From assembly GCA_964394665.1 (NCBI GenBank), contig CAYMYN010000041.1, positions 1 through 32,978 on the forward strand: DNA of 32,978 nt. The letters run 5' to 3'. Under the pieces are notes generated by a model, which was not told the DNA's origin, searched no databases, and was given only the letters and a program-made list of their open reading frames with translations. Below, in pieces: positions 1-11,597 of the stretch. Positions within the stretch are counted from its first letter, which is position 1. Each line of letters begins with the position of its first letter. A program made the translations under genes and the position numbers. The stretch comes from CAYMYN01 sp964394665. Lineage in GTDB: Bacteria > Planctomycetota > UBA1135 > GCA-002686595.

Positions 1-2
1 GG

Positions 3-2429
3 CTGGTGCGCGTGCGCCTGGCGCCGCCGACCAACGGGGCCTTCCCCACCTTCCCGCGCCAGGCGGGGCCCTGGTTCGGGGACGGCAGTCCCTACGCGAC
101 CTCCGCGCCGCCGGCGTTCTCGACGCCCGCTCCCAACGTCTACGACGATCTGCGCTTCTGGAATCGGGACACCTCTCCGCCGACCCTGGAGCGCCGCCAT
201 CCACCGCTCTTCACGGACGTCGCGGTGTACAACGGCTACCTCTACGCGGCGGTGGAGAGCGCCGGCTGGGTGCGCTTCGATTTGGCGCAGACCTGGGGAC
301 CCGGCATGACCATCGATCACCATGAGGGCCGCTCGCAGCCCCAGGTCATCGGCACGGGGAGCGCGCAGGAGGTCCTTCTGTCCCTGGTCGAGCCCTCGAC
401 CGAGGACCCCACGCCGCGCACCTGGACGCGGCGTATTCAAGTCGTCGAGACCGACTGCGGTCCGGTGCTGGCGGTGACGAGTTATCCCCGTTACCTCGGC
501 TTCACCCCCGGCACGCGCACCGAGGGCCGCAGCGTGCGCCCCTCGGACCTGGCGGTCGACCACCTGACGAGGGAAGCGGTCAAGGACATGCACGGCAAGC
601 AGGTCTACACCCTGCTCTACGATCTCTCCGGCCCCACTCCGTTCGTGTCCAGCGCGCTGAACCACGACCGCGCGATCGTGGTCGGAGGCCGGGAGGTGCA
701 GGTCCTCGGCCTTCAGACCCCCTGCGCCCAGGAAGGCCCGGGCGAACAGACCTGGCGCTTCGTGGCCAGCCCGCGCTCGGCGCCGGTGACGGAAGACGAT
801 GACGAGGAGGGTTTCCTGCTCTGGCCGCCGGCCCTGCTGGCGAGCCCCGACGCGATCCACAGCACGTACTTCGTCGCCTCCCATCCGGGTACGACGGCGC
901 CCACGATCTGGGTGCGCGGCAGCGCCGACAGCCGCGGGCGTTACTTCCGGCAGATCGCCGCGAGCGCGCTCGACCCACGCATGCTGATCACCTCGGGCAA
1001 CGACGCCGGGGTGGTTCCGGACGGCCCGTTGTGGACCTGCGCGGCGGGCGGTGCCCAGGAGGTGCGGGTCGGGACGAACCCGATCCCGAGCACTCCCCTC
1101 GATCCGAACCTCCTGCAGGGCGGGATCCTGTTCAACGGCCACGCCCAGTGGCCGGCTTCCCAAGCCGACCAGGGCTTCTTCTGGGGCGGAACCCCCCAGG
1201 ACTTCTGGGGCCTGACGAAGTACTCGATCGGAAGCGATCTGTGCGGCAGTTCGCCGACCCCGCCGTCGCGCGTGAAGTTCATCAAGATCCAGTCCCCGAA
1301 CGACCGCTTCAACTACCCGGGCCGGCGCTACTACGCGATGGGGACGGTGAACGCGGAGTACGATCAACACTTTGCGAGCAAGACGGACGAGGTAGGGACG
1401 CGCCTGATCTTCGCCTCGCGGGTGGGAACGGACTGGGGGGTGGTGGTGATGAGGGCGGTCCAACTGGAGAACATTCTTACAAACCCGGATACTCCTAACG
1501 GTACGTCGATCAACCCCGGAACAGCCGTTCTCGCGACCCTCAACACCCACCGCGAGTTCAGCAACGTCAGAAGCTACGACCCGAACCAAACTCCGACGAA
1601 CTTGGAGTACATCTCGGCCAACCGCCTGGAAGGTGCCGTGAGCACCTTCGCTCCCCGCATCTTCAAGCTGCCGCTGGAGGAGCCCGAGGAGGACCGCTGG
1701 CTGCTGATCGCCCCCTCGGGCTCGGTGGCGCTCGGACATGAGGCGCCCAACGTGTCGTCGGACCAGTATCCACCGGCCCCGTTCGGCTTCTACCAGCAGC
1801 ACGGACTGATCGAGATCATCGATCTCACCAACCCGCAGTCCGCAGTGGAGGAAGGCCCACTCCGGCTCGATCCCCAAGGAAGCCCCGATCTCCCCGCCTG
1901 GTCGCTCATCTGCCCCGAACCCGGCAGCTTCATCCACCTGGTCGATACCGTCACCTTCCGGGGCCGCACGTACCTCTTCGCCGCCGACATGGGCGGTGAG
2001 CTGCTGGTCTACGACTTGACCGAGCTACCAAGCTGGAACCCCGGACCCCTGGACCCGGACGGGTCGAACAACCCCGTCAACTCGGCGCCTTTCGCACCCG
2101 TGGCGCGCTACGAGATTACTTCGGACCTGGCCGACGACCTGCGCAGCAACCTCTACGGCCTCGCGGTGGACGTGGTGCAGTGGACCGAGGGCGAGACCGA
2201 GAGGGAAGAACTCTACGTCTACCTGGGCGTCTCGCGGGTGGGCGTCGAGGTGCTGCGGCTGGATCCGGGCACCCTGCCCCTGCCGCCGATTCTGACCTAC
2301 CTGGACCTGTTGCAGACCCCGGGCGAGACCGAGGGGCTGTGGATCCGTGAAGACCCCGTCAGCGGGGAGAGGCAACTGATGATCGCGAACACCATCGCCG
2401 GGGTTCGGATCCTGGGGTATCAGCCGTGA
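3..2429 (+). CDS. Hypothetical secreted beta-propeller-like protein, 5' end cut by window edge
   Basis: The reading frame is open from the first complete codon and runs about 808 residues to TGA, so the true N-terminus, and any signal peptide, lies outside the window. No enzyme motif is recognisable. The C-terminal third has several short blade-like stretches of the form 'hydrophobic strand, Gly, Val-x-Val/Leu-x-Leu' (near 1960-2010, 2205-2270 and 2375-2425). They resemble LVIVD-type propeller repeats, and phrases such as YLFAADMGGELLVYDL support this. Several Cys residues and many Pro/Thr/Asp-rich loops fit an extracellular protein. The stop overlaps the GTG of the next secreted protein in a GTGA tetranucleotide, so the two are probably co-translated. 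The coding call is firm because of length, GC-ending codons and clean junction. The fold assignment is tentative and the function unknown. Confidence 0.75.
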   Translation: MVRVRLAPPTNGAFPTFPRQAGPWFGDGSPYATSAPPAFSTPAPNVYDDLRFWNRDTSPPTLERRHPPLFTDVAVYNGYLYAAVESAGWVRFDLAQTWGPGMTIDHHEGRSQPQVIGTGSAQEVLLSLVEPSTEDPTPRTWTRRIQVVETDCGPVLAVTSYPRYLGFTPGTRTEGRSVRPSDLAVDHLTREAVKDMHGKQVYTLLYDLSGPTPFVSSALNHDRAIVVGGREVQVLGLQTPCAQEGPGEQTWRFVASPRSAPVTEDDDEEGFLLWPPALLASPDAIHSTYFVASHPGTTAPTIWVRGSADSRGRYFRQIAASALDPRMLITSGNDAGVVPDGPLWTCAAGGAQEVRVGTNPIPSTPLDPNLLQGGILFNGHAQWPASQADQGFFWGGTPQDFWGLTKYSIGSDLCGSSPTPPSRVKFIKIQSPNDRFNYPGRRYYAMGTVNAEYDQHFASKTDEVGTRLIFASRVGTDWGVVVMRAVQLENILTNPDTPNGTSINPGTAVLATLNTHREFSNVRSYDPNQTPTNLEYISANRLEGAVSTFAPRIFKLPLEEPEEDRWLLIAPSGSVALGHEAPNVSSDQYPPAPFGFYQQHGLIEIIDLTNPQSAVEEGPLRLDPQGSPDLPAWSLICPEPGSFIHLVDTVTFRGRTYLFAADMGGELLVYDLTELPSWNPGPLDPDGSNNPVNSAPFAPVARYEITSDLADDLRSNLYGLAVDVVQWTEGETEREELYVYLGVSRVGVEVLRLDPGTLPLPPILTYLDLLQTPGETEGLWIREDPVSGERQLMIANTIAGVRILGYQP

Positions 2430-4129
2430 GGTGGAGTCCGATGCGTCACTCTCCCTTCCATCCCGGGTCCTGGATCTGGTTCATCGCCTGCACGCTGGCC
2501 CTCGGCGGACGTCCCCTGCTGGCCCAGGATGTGTGGCTCGAGATCGGCAGTGGGAACGTCTTCACGCACACGTTCAACCGGGTGGCTTCCTACGAGGACA
2601 TCACGGGTGATGGAATTCGGGAGTTCATCATCGGTAAGGCATCCTTCAACACGGTGAGGGTCGTTTCCGGCGCCGATGGCTCGGTGGTCCACGAGGTCCA
2701 GGGAGGTAGCTTCAGTAACGGCTGGACCCTGGCAGGCATCGGCGACTTCGACGGCGACGGCGTGGCGGACTTCGCCTGCGGGGACATCGACTATTCCGAT
2801 GTGATCCAGTCCGGCGGCCGAGCTGTCGTGTACAGCGGCGCCACGGGCCAAGAGCTCGTGGACGTGCGCGGGCAGGGCTGGCACTCCGAGTGGGGTTGGG
2901 CCCTGGCCGGAGTGGGCGACGTGGACGGTGATGGGTTCACCGACATCGCGGTGGGTGGTTTCTACGGGGACGTTCACATTTTCCGCGGTCCGAACGCAGC
3001 CCTACTGAGGTCGCACCAAGGACCCGGAACACGTCCGTCGGTGGCGGGTATCGGGGACGTCGACGGGGATGGGCTTCCCGACTACGTGATCGGCTGGCCC
3101 CAGGATTCGACCGGCGGGCTGTGGTCGGGCACGGCCAAGGTGTACTCGGGCGTCAGCGGGACGCTGATCCACGAGGTGTTCGGGAGCATCCCGCAGAACT
3201 GGCCGCACACGACCGGGGATCACCTCGGCATCGCCGTGGCCGGGGTGGGGGACCTGAACGGGGATGGCGTACCCGACTTCGCCTGCGGGGCACCCGGTGA
3301 GATCATCGGCCCCGGTGGCTTGCAGTCGCGGGTGCTGATCTACTCGGGGTTGGATGCCTCGCTGCTGCGGGAGATCGATGGGAACCGTGACACGAACATC
3401 GGCAGTTGGTTCGGAGGCGCACTCTCGGGAGGGGGCGACGTCAACGGCGACGGGGTTCCGGACCTGGTCGTCGGAGCGAAGGGTGACCGAGGCCCCTACA
3501 TCACTCCCGGCGGTTCGGTCAGCGTCTACTCCGGTCGGACGGGAGCCCGGCTGTGGCGGACCTTTACCCTCCAACAAGCCAATCTGGGCCAGTACGTGGC
3601 CATGGTGGGCGATCTCGACGGCGACGGCCTCAGCGAGTTCGCTTCCGGCGATGCCGAGTGGCAGGACGTCCAGGGCAACCGCGGGCGGATCTTGGTGTGG
3701 AGGGGCGCGCGGGCCGATGCGCGGGTGGTGTGCGGAGCGGAGGTCAATTCCGTGGGCGAAGGCGCCGCGCTCGAGATGGGCGGGTCGCTCGGCCTCTCGA
3801 GCCATGGCGGCTTCAAGCTGATCGCCTCGGGCCTGCCGCCGCTCGCCCCGGGCCTCTTCTTCTACGGCGCGCCCGCCGCCGCCCAGCTCTTCGGCGAGGG
3901 CCGCCTGTGCGTGGGCTCGCCCTTCTTCCGCCTCGCCCCCGCGCAGTTCGCCGACGGCGCCGGCCGCTTGGAGCGCACCCTCGACCTCACCTCGCTCCCC
4001 GCCTCGGGCGGCGCCGGCGCCATCACCCCCGGCGCGACCTTCACCTTCCAGCTCTGGTACCGCGACCCCCCCGGCGGCCCCACGGGCTTCAACCTCTCCG
4101 AAGCCCTGCGCGCCACCTTCGCGCCTTAG
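2426..4129 (+). CDS. Secreted FG-GAP repeat (integrin-alpha-like propeller) protein with C-terminal planctomycete-type domain
   Basis: This 567-residue protein begins with a signal peptide: a hydrophobic core around residues 16-27 ends at a plausible signal peptidase I site after LLA near residue 33. It then has one partial and six full FG-GAP repeats, each with a calcium-binding D-x-D/N-G-D-G loop, at about residues 106, 164, 210, 275, 337 and 395. A first degenerate copy (TGDGIRE) lies near 59. Repeats of this type form extracellular beta-propellers. The last ~140 residues form a separate Gly/Pro/Phe-rich domain ending in a W-Y-R-D-P motif and Phe-Ala-Pro. I associate it with the C-termini of many exported proteins of Poly30-like planctomycetes, possibly a sorting or anchoring unit. 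GTG at 2426 is chosen because it overlaps the upstream stop as at other junctions here. ATG at 2441, preceded by GAGGTGGAG, is an equally plausible start. The ligand is unknown. Confidence 0.88.
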   Translation: MRWSPMRHSPFHPGSWIWFIACTLALGGRPLLAQDVWLEIGSGNVFTHTFNRVASYEDITGDGIREFIIGKASFNTVRVVSGADGSVVHEVQGGSFSNGWTLAGIGDFDGDGVADFACGDIDYSDVIQSGGRAVVYSGATGQELVDVRGQGWHSEWGWALAGVGDVDGDGFTDIAVGGFYGDVHIFRGPNAALLRSHQGPGTRPSVAGIGDVDGDGLPDYVIGWPQDSTGGLWSGTAKVYSGVSGTLIHEVFGSIPQNWPHTTGDHLGIAVAGVGDLNGDGVPDFACGAPGEIIGPGGLQSRVLIYSGLDASLLREIDGNRDTNIGSWFGGALSGGGDVNGDGVPDLVVGAKGDRGPYITPGGSVSVYSGRTGARLWRTFTLQQANLGQYVAMVGDLDGDGLSEFASGDAEWQDVQGNRGRILVWRGARADARVVCGAEVNSVGEGAALEMGGSLGLSSHGGFKLIASGLPPLAPGLFFYGAPAAAQLFGEGRLCVGSPFFRLAPAQFADGAGRLERTLDLTSLPASGGAGAITPGATFTFQLWYRDPPGGPTGFNLSEALRATFAP

Positions 4130-4204
4130 GGGGTGCTAGGGGGGGCGCGCCCCGGGCGGCGGAGGCGTGGGGGTGGCGCGCGGCGGGGGCGGATTGCCTA
4201 CGCT

Positions 4205-4210
4205 GAGGGG
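4205..4210 (+). promoter_or_regulatory. Shine-Dalgarno site of manA
   Basis: GAGGGG lies 6 nt before the ATG at 4217. It decides the start against an in-frame upstream codon at 4133, which would add 28 Arg/Gly-rich residues unlike the family N-terminus. A -10-like TACGCT sits just upstream at 4199-4204, with no convincing -35. The 87-bp gap before the gene also holds the perfect palindrome GGGGCGCGCCCC (4142-4153). Confidence 0.5.
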
Positions 4211-4216
4211 CCCGCC

Positions 4217-5239
4217 ATGAGCGCCGAGCCGTCCACCACACCCTCCCTCAGCGAACCCCTGCTCTTCGAGCGCCTGCTCTTCGAGAAGGTCTGGGGGGGG
4301 CGCAGCCTCGAGCGGACCCCCGGGATCCGTCTCGAGGGGACGGGGCCGGTGGGGGAGACCTGGGAGCTGGTCGATCGGGAGGGGGAGAACTCGATCGTCG
4401 CCCGCGGCCCCCACGCGGGGCGCAGTCTGCGGGCGTTGCTCGAGGCCGAGCCGGCGGCCTTGCTCGGGGGGGCGCGGCCCGCGGCGGGCGGACGTTTTCC
4501 GGTGCTCGTCAAGTTCCTCTCGGCGACCAAGCCGCTCAGCGTGCAGGTGCACCCCGATCCCGTGGCGGCCCGGAAGCTCGGCCGCGGAGAGGAGGGCAAG
4601 GACGAGGCCTGGTACATCCTGGCCGCCGAGCCGGAGAGTCAGATCTACCTGGGTCTGCAACCGGGGGTCGAGGCGGCGCAGTTCGCCGCCCAGGCCGGTG
4701 GACCCGAGGTCGTGGACCTGCTGCGCTCCTGGCCGGTGCGCGCGGGCCAGTTCGTGTTCGTGCCGGGTGGGACGATCCACGCCATCGGCGAGGGCATCAC
4801 GCTGCTCGAGGTACAGAACAACTCCGACGTCACCTACCGCCTGTACGACTGGGGCCGCGTCGGCCTCGACGGCAAGCCGCGCACGACCCACCTCTCGGAG
4901 GCGTTGCTCTCGACGCGCTACGACGAGCCCACCCTGGGGCCGCGGGACCCGGTCTTCGAGGCGCGCGGCGGGGGCAATCGCGCTGCGTTGCTGGTCGACT
5001 GCCCGGCCTTCCGCATGGAGTTGCTCGAGATCGGGACCTTCCTCGACCTCGAGACCGCCGGACGGGCGGTGATCTACGTCGTGCTCGAAGGCCGGGGACG
5101 GCTGCGCCGCGCGGGGACCCCGGAGCCCTGGAGCCTCGAGCCGGGGGACACCTGGCTCGTCCCGGCCGCGGCGGGCCCGCACCGTATCGAGCCGGTGGGG
5201 AAAGAGGTGGTCGTGATGCGCGTGGAGACCCAAGCATGA
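4217..5239 (+). CDS. manA: Mannose-6-phosphate isomerase, class I
   Basis: This enzyme interconverts mannose 6-phosphate and fructose 6-phosphate in the cytoplasm, feeding GDP-mannose and glycan precursor synthesis. The 340-residue cupin protein carries all four expected zinc ligands: Gln110 and His112 (Q-V-H-P-D), Glu130 (G-K-D-E-A-W-Y) and His188 (G-T-I-H-A-I-G-E-G). The following N-N-S-D-V-T-Y-R-L-Y-D-W block is diagnostic of the short Bacillus-type isomerases of about 315 residues. The N-terminus opens with the usual L-x-F-x-R-L-L-F-E-K-V-W-G-G pattern. The gene heads a five-gene run, and its TGA overlaps the next ATG in ATGA. Downstream glgX gives the operon a carbohydrate element, although the intervening genes are not sugar enzymes. 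Confidence 0.93.
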   Translation: MSAEPSTTPSLSEPLLFERLLFEKVWGGRSLERTPGIRLEGTGPVGETWELVDREGENSIVARGPHAGRSLRALLEAEPAALLGGARPAAGGRFPVLVKFLSATKPLSVQVHPDPVAARKLGRGEEGKDEAWYILAAEPESQIYLGLQPGVEAAQFAAQAGGPEVVDLLRSWPVRAGQFVFVPGGTIHAIGEGITLLEVQNNSDVTYRLYDWGRVGLDGKPRTTHLSEALLSTRYDEPTLGPRDPVFEARGGGNRAALLVDCPAFRMELLEIGTFLDLETAGRAVIYVVLEGRGRLRRAGTPEPWSLEPGDTWLVPAAAGPHRIEPVGKEVVVMRVETQA

Positions 5240-6576
5240 GTCCGATCGGTTCCAGCGGCGGGAGCCGCCGCAAGGCGGGCGCTCCGCTGCGCAAGAAAGC
5301 CGGGGCGCCGCTGCGCAAGCAGGCCGGGACCCCGCTGCGCAAGAAGGCCGCGCGCAAGGCCTCCCCCGCCAAACCCGCGACCCCCGCGCCGCCGACGAAG
5401 GCGGAGTCGGCTTCGCCCCTGGTGCGGCTGAACAAGTTCCTGGCCGATCGCGGCGTGGACTCGCGCCGCAAGTGCGATGAGTTGATCACCGAGGGCAAGG
5501 TCACGGTCAACGGCGAGTCGGTGACCGAGCTCGGCCACAAAGTCGACACCCGCGTCGACACGGTCGAGGTCGCGGGCTTCGTCTTCCGGCCGGACGAACA
5601 GGTCCGCAAACGCTACTACTTGCTCAACAAGCCGGCGGGCGTGGTCTGCACCAACGAGCGCCGCGAGCTGCGCCCGCGGGCCGTCGACCTGGTCACGGAC
5701 CGCCAGAAGGGCCGCATCTACACCGTCGGACGCCTCGACGAGGAGAGCAAGGGCCTGGTCCTGCTCACCAACGACGGCGAGTTCGCGCACCGCATCATGC
5801 ATCCGCGACACGGCGTGCCCAAGACCTACGGGGTCAAGGTGCGCGGCCCGGTGGACGACGAGGCGCTGGCGAAGGTGCGCCAGGGCGTCTACCTGGCCGA
5901 GGGCCGAACGGGCGGCGCGCGGGTGATCGTGCACCGACGCACGCGCGACTACACGCACCTCCTGGTGACGCTCTTCGAGGGCAAGAACCGCGAGGTGCGG
6001 CGCGTGTTCGCGCACGTCGGGGCCAAGGTCGCCGAGCTCAAGCGCGTGCGCATCGGCAACCTGACCGACAAGGGGCTCAAGATCGGCTCGTGGCGCCCGC
6101 TGCTGCGGGCCGAGGTTCGCGAGTTGATCGAGTTGAGCGAGGGCATCGGCATCGCCGCGGAGCCCACGGAGCCGCGGGCGGCAACCCGCACCCGCGCGCC
6201 TGTCCGACGCCCCGAGCGCCGCGCGGCCGCGGAGCCCGACCGTCCCTCGTACCGCAAGCAGGGCGGCGCTGGTTCCCAGCGCCCCGACGCCCGGGGCGGG
6301 GACGGGCGACCCGCGAAGTCGTTCGGCCGGACGCGCCAGGGAACACCGGGCTCGGGGCGCGGGGATTCGATCGGCACGGGACGCGCGGGCGGAGCACGCG
6401 GCGGCAGCGTGGAGCGCGGCGCGCGCTCGGGCGAGCCCCAACGCGGCGCCCGTCCGGCGGGCAACCGACGCGGAGCGCAGCGCGGGGGCGGAGCCCGCCC
6501 GGCTGGAGCCCAGGGCGGCGCGCGGTCGGGGCGCGGCGGCGCGCGTCGTCCGGGCGGCGGAGGGCGAGGCCGATGA
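5236..6576 (+). CDS. RsuA/RluB-family rRNA pseudouridine synthase with repetitive Lys-rich N-terminus and Arg/Gly-rich C-tail
   Basis: The enzyme isomerises a uridine in rRNA to pseudouridine. An S4 RNA-binding domain spans about residues 63-100. The catalytic domain (about 125-295) contains Y-Y-L-L-N-K-P-A-G and the catalytic loop G-R-L-D-E-E-S with Asp168 as the expected nucleophile, followed by G-L-x-L-L-T-N-D-G. It resembles RluB (23S) more than RsuA, but the target cannot be fixed from sequence. At 446 residues it is about 150 longer than bare family members. Residues 11-40 hold three tandem copies of an A-P-L-R-K-K-A-G unit encoded by a 24-bp repeat, and residues 311-446 form an intrinsically disordered Arg/Gly/Ala-rich tail. 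Both probably add RNA affinity. It overlaps manA and the next gene by 4 nt each, so translation is likely coupled. Confidence 0.9.
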   Translation: MSPIGSSGGSRRKAGAPLRKKAGAPLRKQAGTPLRKKAARKASPAKPATPAPPTKAESASPLVRLNKFLADRGVDSRRKCDELITEGKVTVNGESVTELGHKVDTRVDTVEVAGFVFRPDEQVRKRYYLLNKPAGVVCTNERRELRPRAVDLVTDRQKGRIYTVGRLDEESKGLVLLTNDGEFAHRIMHPRHGVPKTYGVKVRGPVDDEALAKVRQGVYLAEGRTGGARVIVHRRTRDYTHLLVTLFEGKNREVRRVFAHVGAKVAELKRVRIGNLTDKGLKIGSWRPLLRAEVRELIELSEGIGIAAEPTEPRAATRTRAPVRRPERRAAAEPDRPSYRKQGGAGSQRPDARGGDGRPAKSFGRTRQGTPGSGRGDSIGTGRAGGARGGSVERGARSGEPQRGARPAGNRRGAQRGGGARPAGAQGGARSGRGGARRPGGGGRGR

Positions 6577-8003
6577 GCCGCGCTCGGCACTTCGACCCGT
6601 TGCGGCGCGCGGCCGGCGGCGCCCGTCGCGCTCGGGCCGCGGTGGCCCAGAAGGCCGGAGCGCGCATCCGCGAGCAGCGCCTCGACAACGGGCTGCGCGT
6701 GCTGCTCGTCGAGCGCCACGGCGATCCGGTCGTGGCCTCGATCCTGTGGTACCGCGTGGGCTCGCGCGACGAACGCGAACACGAGGCCGGCGTCTCGCAC
6801 TTCCTCGAGCACATGATGTTCAAGGGCAGTCGCTCCTACGCCAAGGGCGAGGTCGACCTCGTCACCACCCTGTTGGGCGGCAGCAACAACGCCTTCACCA
6901 CGCCGGACCACACGGCCTACTGGTTCGAGCTGGCCTCGGATCGCTGGGACAAGGCGCTCGACATCGAGGCCGATCGGATGCGCGGGCTGTTGCTCGACCC
7001 GGCCGAGTTCGAGGCCGAGAAAGCGGTCGTGCTCGAGGAGCTCGCCATGGGGCTCGACGACCCCTGGCGCGGCCTGGCGGAGGAGGTGCAGGGGTTGATC
7101 TTCGGCCGCCATCCCTACCGGCGTCCGATCATCGGCTACGCGGACACGTTGGCCGCGCTCACGGTGGACGAGATGCGCGCCTACTACCGCCGCTTCTACC
7201 ACCCGGCCAACGCGGTGCTGGTCGTGGCGGGCGACATCGAGCCAAACACGGCCCTGGAGGCGATCGGCGCGCGTTTCGGGGCGTTGCCGGGCGCCGAGTC
7301 CGCCGTCGAGCCGGAGCGCCCGCGCGCGCCCCTCGCGGCGGCGCGCGGCGAACGACGGGTGGTGACCCGTTGGGACGACGAGTCGCGCCGCCTGTGCATG
7401 GCCTGGCCGACGGTCGCGGTGGGAACGCGCGCGGACGACGTGCTCGACCTGGTCGCGGCCGTGCTCTCGGGAGGGCGCCTGGCGCGCCTGCACCGTCGGC
7501 TCGTCCTGGAGGAAGGCCTGGCGACGAGCATCTCGACCAGCAACGACACGCGCGTCGACGGCGGCGCGTTCTGGCTCTACGCCGAGTGCGCGCGGGGCGT
7601 CGCGCCAGAAGCGCTCGAAGCCGCGATCGACGCCGAGCTCGCGGACCTCGCGCGTCGGCTGGTACCGGCGCGCGAGCTCGAGCGCGCGCGCCGCACGCTG
7701 ATCGCCTCCGAGGCCTACGAGAACGAAACCGTCACCGATCTCGCCGAGGAGCTGGGCGAGTTCGCGGTCGACGCCGACTGGCGGCTCGCGCTGGACGGCG
7801 CGCAACGGCTGGCGGCCCTCGCTCCGCGCGACCTGCGCGACCTCGCGCGCGACCTGCTCGGCCCCGAGCGGCGCGTGGTCGGCTGGTCGGTGCCGCTCGA
7901 CGCGCCCGCCCCCGGGGGGGCGCCGCCCCGACCCATCCAGGCCGCGAAGGCCGCGAAGGCCGCGAAGTCCGCGGCGGCGGCGAGGCGTCGCTCCGCTCGA
8001 TGA
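6573..8003 (+). CDS. M16 family zinc metallopeptidase, catalytic subunit
   Basis: The protein belongs to the pitrilysin/processing-peptidase family. This 476-residue subunit carries the inverted zinc motif H-F-L-E-H (His76, Glu79, His80), and Glu156 in the E-E-L-A-M segment is the likely third metal ligand. The motif is followed by M-M-F-K-G-S and the G-G-x-x-N-A-F-T-x-x-D-x-T-x-Y block typical of active M16B chains. A second, non-catalytic half-domain fills residues ~240-450. The C-terminus is a short Ala/Lys tail encoded by four near-copies of a 9-bp unit (about 7938-7975). It overlaps both neighbours in ATGA and is directly followed by an M16 chain without the zinc motif, so the two probably form a heterodimer. 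There is no clear signal peptide. The Arg-rich N-terminus precedes the domain at about residue 35. Confidence 0.92.
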   Translation: MSRARHFDPLRRAAGGARRARAAVAQKAGARIREQRLDNGLRVLLVERHGDPVVASILWYRVGSRDEREHEAGVSHFLEHMMFKGSRSYAKGEVDLVTTLLGGSNNAFTTPDHTAYWFELASDRWDKALDIEADRMRGLLLDPAEFEAEKAVVLEELAMGLDDPWRGLAEEVQGLIFGRHPYRRPIIGYADTLAALTVDEMRAYYRRFYHPANAVLVVAGDIEPNTALEAIGARFGALPGAESAVEPERPRAPLAAARGERRVVTRWDDESRRLCMAWPTVAVGTRADDVLDLVAAVLSGGRLARLHRRLVLEEGLATSISTSNDTRVDGGAFWLYAECARGVAPEALEAAIDAELADLARRLVPARELERARRTLIASEAYENETVTDLAEELGEFAVDADWRLALDGAQRLAALAPRDLRDLARDLLGPERRVVGWSVPLDAPAPGGAPPRPIQAAKAAKAAKSAAAARRRSAR

Positions 8004-9363
8004 CGAACACCCCGTCGCGCGCCCTGCCCCGCGTCCACCTGCCGTTCGAGCGTTTCGAGCTCGGCTGCGGCGCGAAGCTGATCGTCTCGCCGCGGGCCGG
8101 AGCGCCGGTCACGGCCCTCGAGGTGCACCTGCGCGGCGGGCCGTCCCTCGATCCCAAGGGCCTAGAGGGGACGGCCTACCTCACGGGCGGTCTGCTCGAC
8201 CAAGGCACGCGCACGCGCTCCGAGGCGGAGCTCGCGGGCCTGCTCGAGCCCGCCGGGGGTGAGATCACCGGCGACGCCAGCGGCCTGCACACGACGATCG
8301 TCAGCCAGGAGTGGAAGCTGCTCGTGGAGCTGGTCGCCGACATGCTCACGGGGGCGAGTTTCCCGCTCGCCCAGGTGCGGCGCCAACGCGAGCGCTTGCT
8401 GCACCGCCTCGAGGTCGAGCGCGACGACCCCCGCGCGCAGGCCGGAAAACGGTTCCGCAAACTCACCTACGGCAGCCATTGGCTCGGGCGCTCGCCCTAC
8501 GGCTCGCTCGAGAGCGTGGCGCGCATCGAGCCGGCCCACCTGCGCGCGCACCACCGTGCCAACTGGGTGGCGAGCCGCGCGCTGATCGCCGTGGCCGGCG
8601 ACGTCGAGCCGCAGGACGTGCGGCGCGAGCTCGACCGGCGCCTCTCCGGCTGGAAGCGCGGAAAACCCCTCGAGCCGCGCAAGATCGCCCTGCCCGAGCC
8701 CGGACGGCGGGTGGCCGCCTACCGCGCCGAGCGCGCGCAGGTGCACCTCTACCTGGGGCACCTGGGCATCACGCGCAGCGACCCGGACTATCCGGCGCTG
8801 GTCGTGATGGACCACGTGCTCGGCACGGGGCCGGGATTCACCAACCGCATCTCGCGCATCCTGCGCGACGAGCTCGGCCTGGCGTACACGGTGCAGGCCG
8901 CGATCCACTCCTCGGCCGGGATCCTGCCGGGCACCTTCACGGCCTACATCGGCACCTCGCCGCGCCACGTGCGCACGGCCCTGTCGGGGTTCTTGGACGA
9001 GATCCGGCGCATCCAGGACGAGCCGGTGCCCCAGGAGGAGCTCGACGTCGCCAAGAGCTATCTCGTCGGTTCCTTCGCCCTGGGGTACGAGCGCGCCACC
9101 CGGCGCGCCGCGCACCTGGTGACGAGCTCCCTGCACGGCTTCCCCGACGACCACCTCGAGCGCTTGGTCCGCAGCTTCGACGAGATCACGCCCGCCGACG
9201 TGCAGCGCGTGGCGAAGAAACACCTGCTCCCGGACCGTTGCTGCCTGGCGGCCTCCGGTCCGGTGGACGCGCGGGAGCTCGAGCGCCTGCTCGAAGGCGC
9301 TTCGCGCCCGGCGCGCGGGCGGGCGAAGGCCCCCCGGACGAAGGCCGCCCAGGAGCCGGCGGG

Positions 9364-9367
<4 letters not shown>
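8000..9367 (+). CDS. M16 family peptidase-like protein, non-catalytic partner subunit
   Basis: This 455-residue protein has the two-domain M16 fold but no H-x-x-E-H. The equivalent segment, residues 56-70, reads as a Gly/Thr/Leu-rich stretch ending L-L-D-Q-G-T, as in the inactive alpha chains of M16B heterodimers. The flexible R-I-S-R-I-L-R-D-E-L-G-L-A-Y-T-V block (about 292-307) is the conserved substrate-binding Arg/Tyr region of the second half, so this chain likely supplies substrate contacts to the upstream zinc subunit. The start is fixed by the ATGA overlap with that gene. The C-terminal ~25 residues are a basic, Ala/Arg/Lys-rich tail. No export signal is visible, so the complex may be cytoplasmic, which is unusual for processing peptidases. 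Confidence 0.9.
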
Positions 9368-11478
<2,111 letters not shown>

Positions 11479-11597
11479 GGCACGCCGGCCCGCTCGCGGG
11501 GCTCGCGGACGGAGGGGATGGGGCGCTCGGTCCCGCCGCTGCGCGCCGCCTCCCACGCCGCGGGCCGCACCGCCGGGGTCGGGTGCCTCCGACGCGC

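Noticed and set aside
4133..4216. 28-residue N-terminal extension of mannose-6-phosphate isomerase
   Set aside because: It is low-complexity Arg/Gly sequence, unlike the family. A Shine-Dalgarno marks the ATG at 4217.
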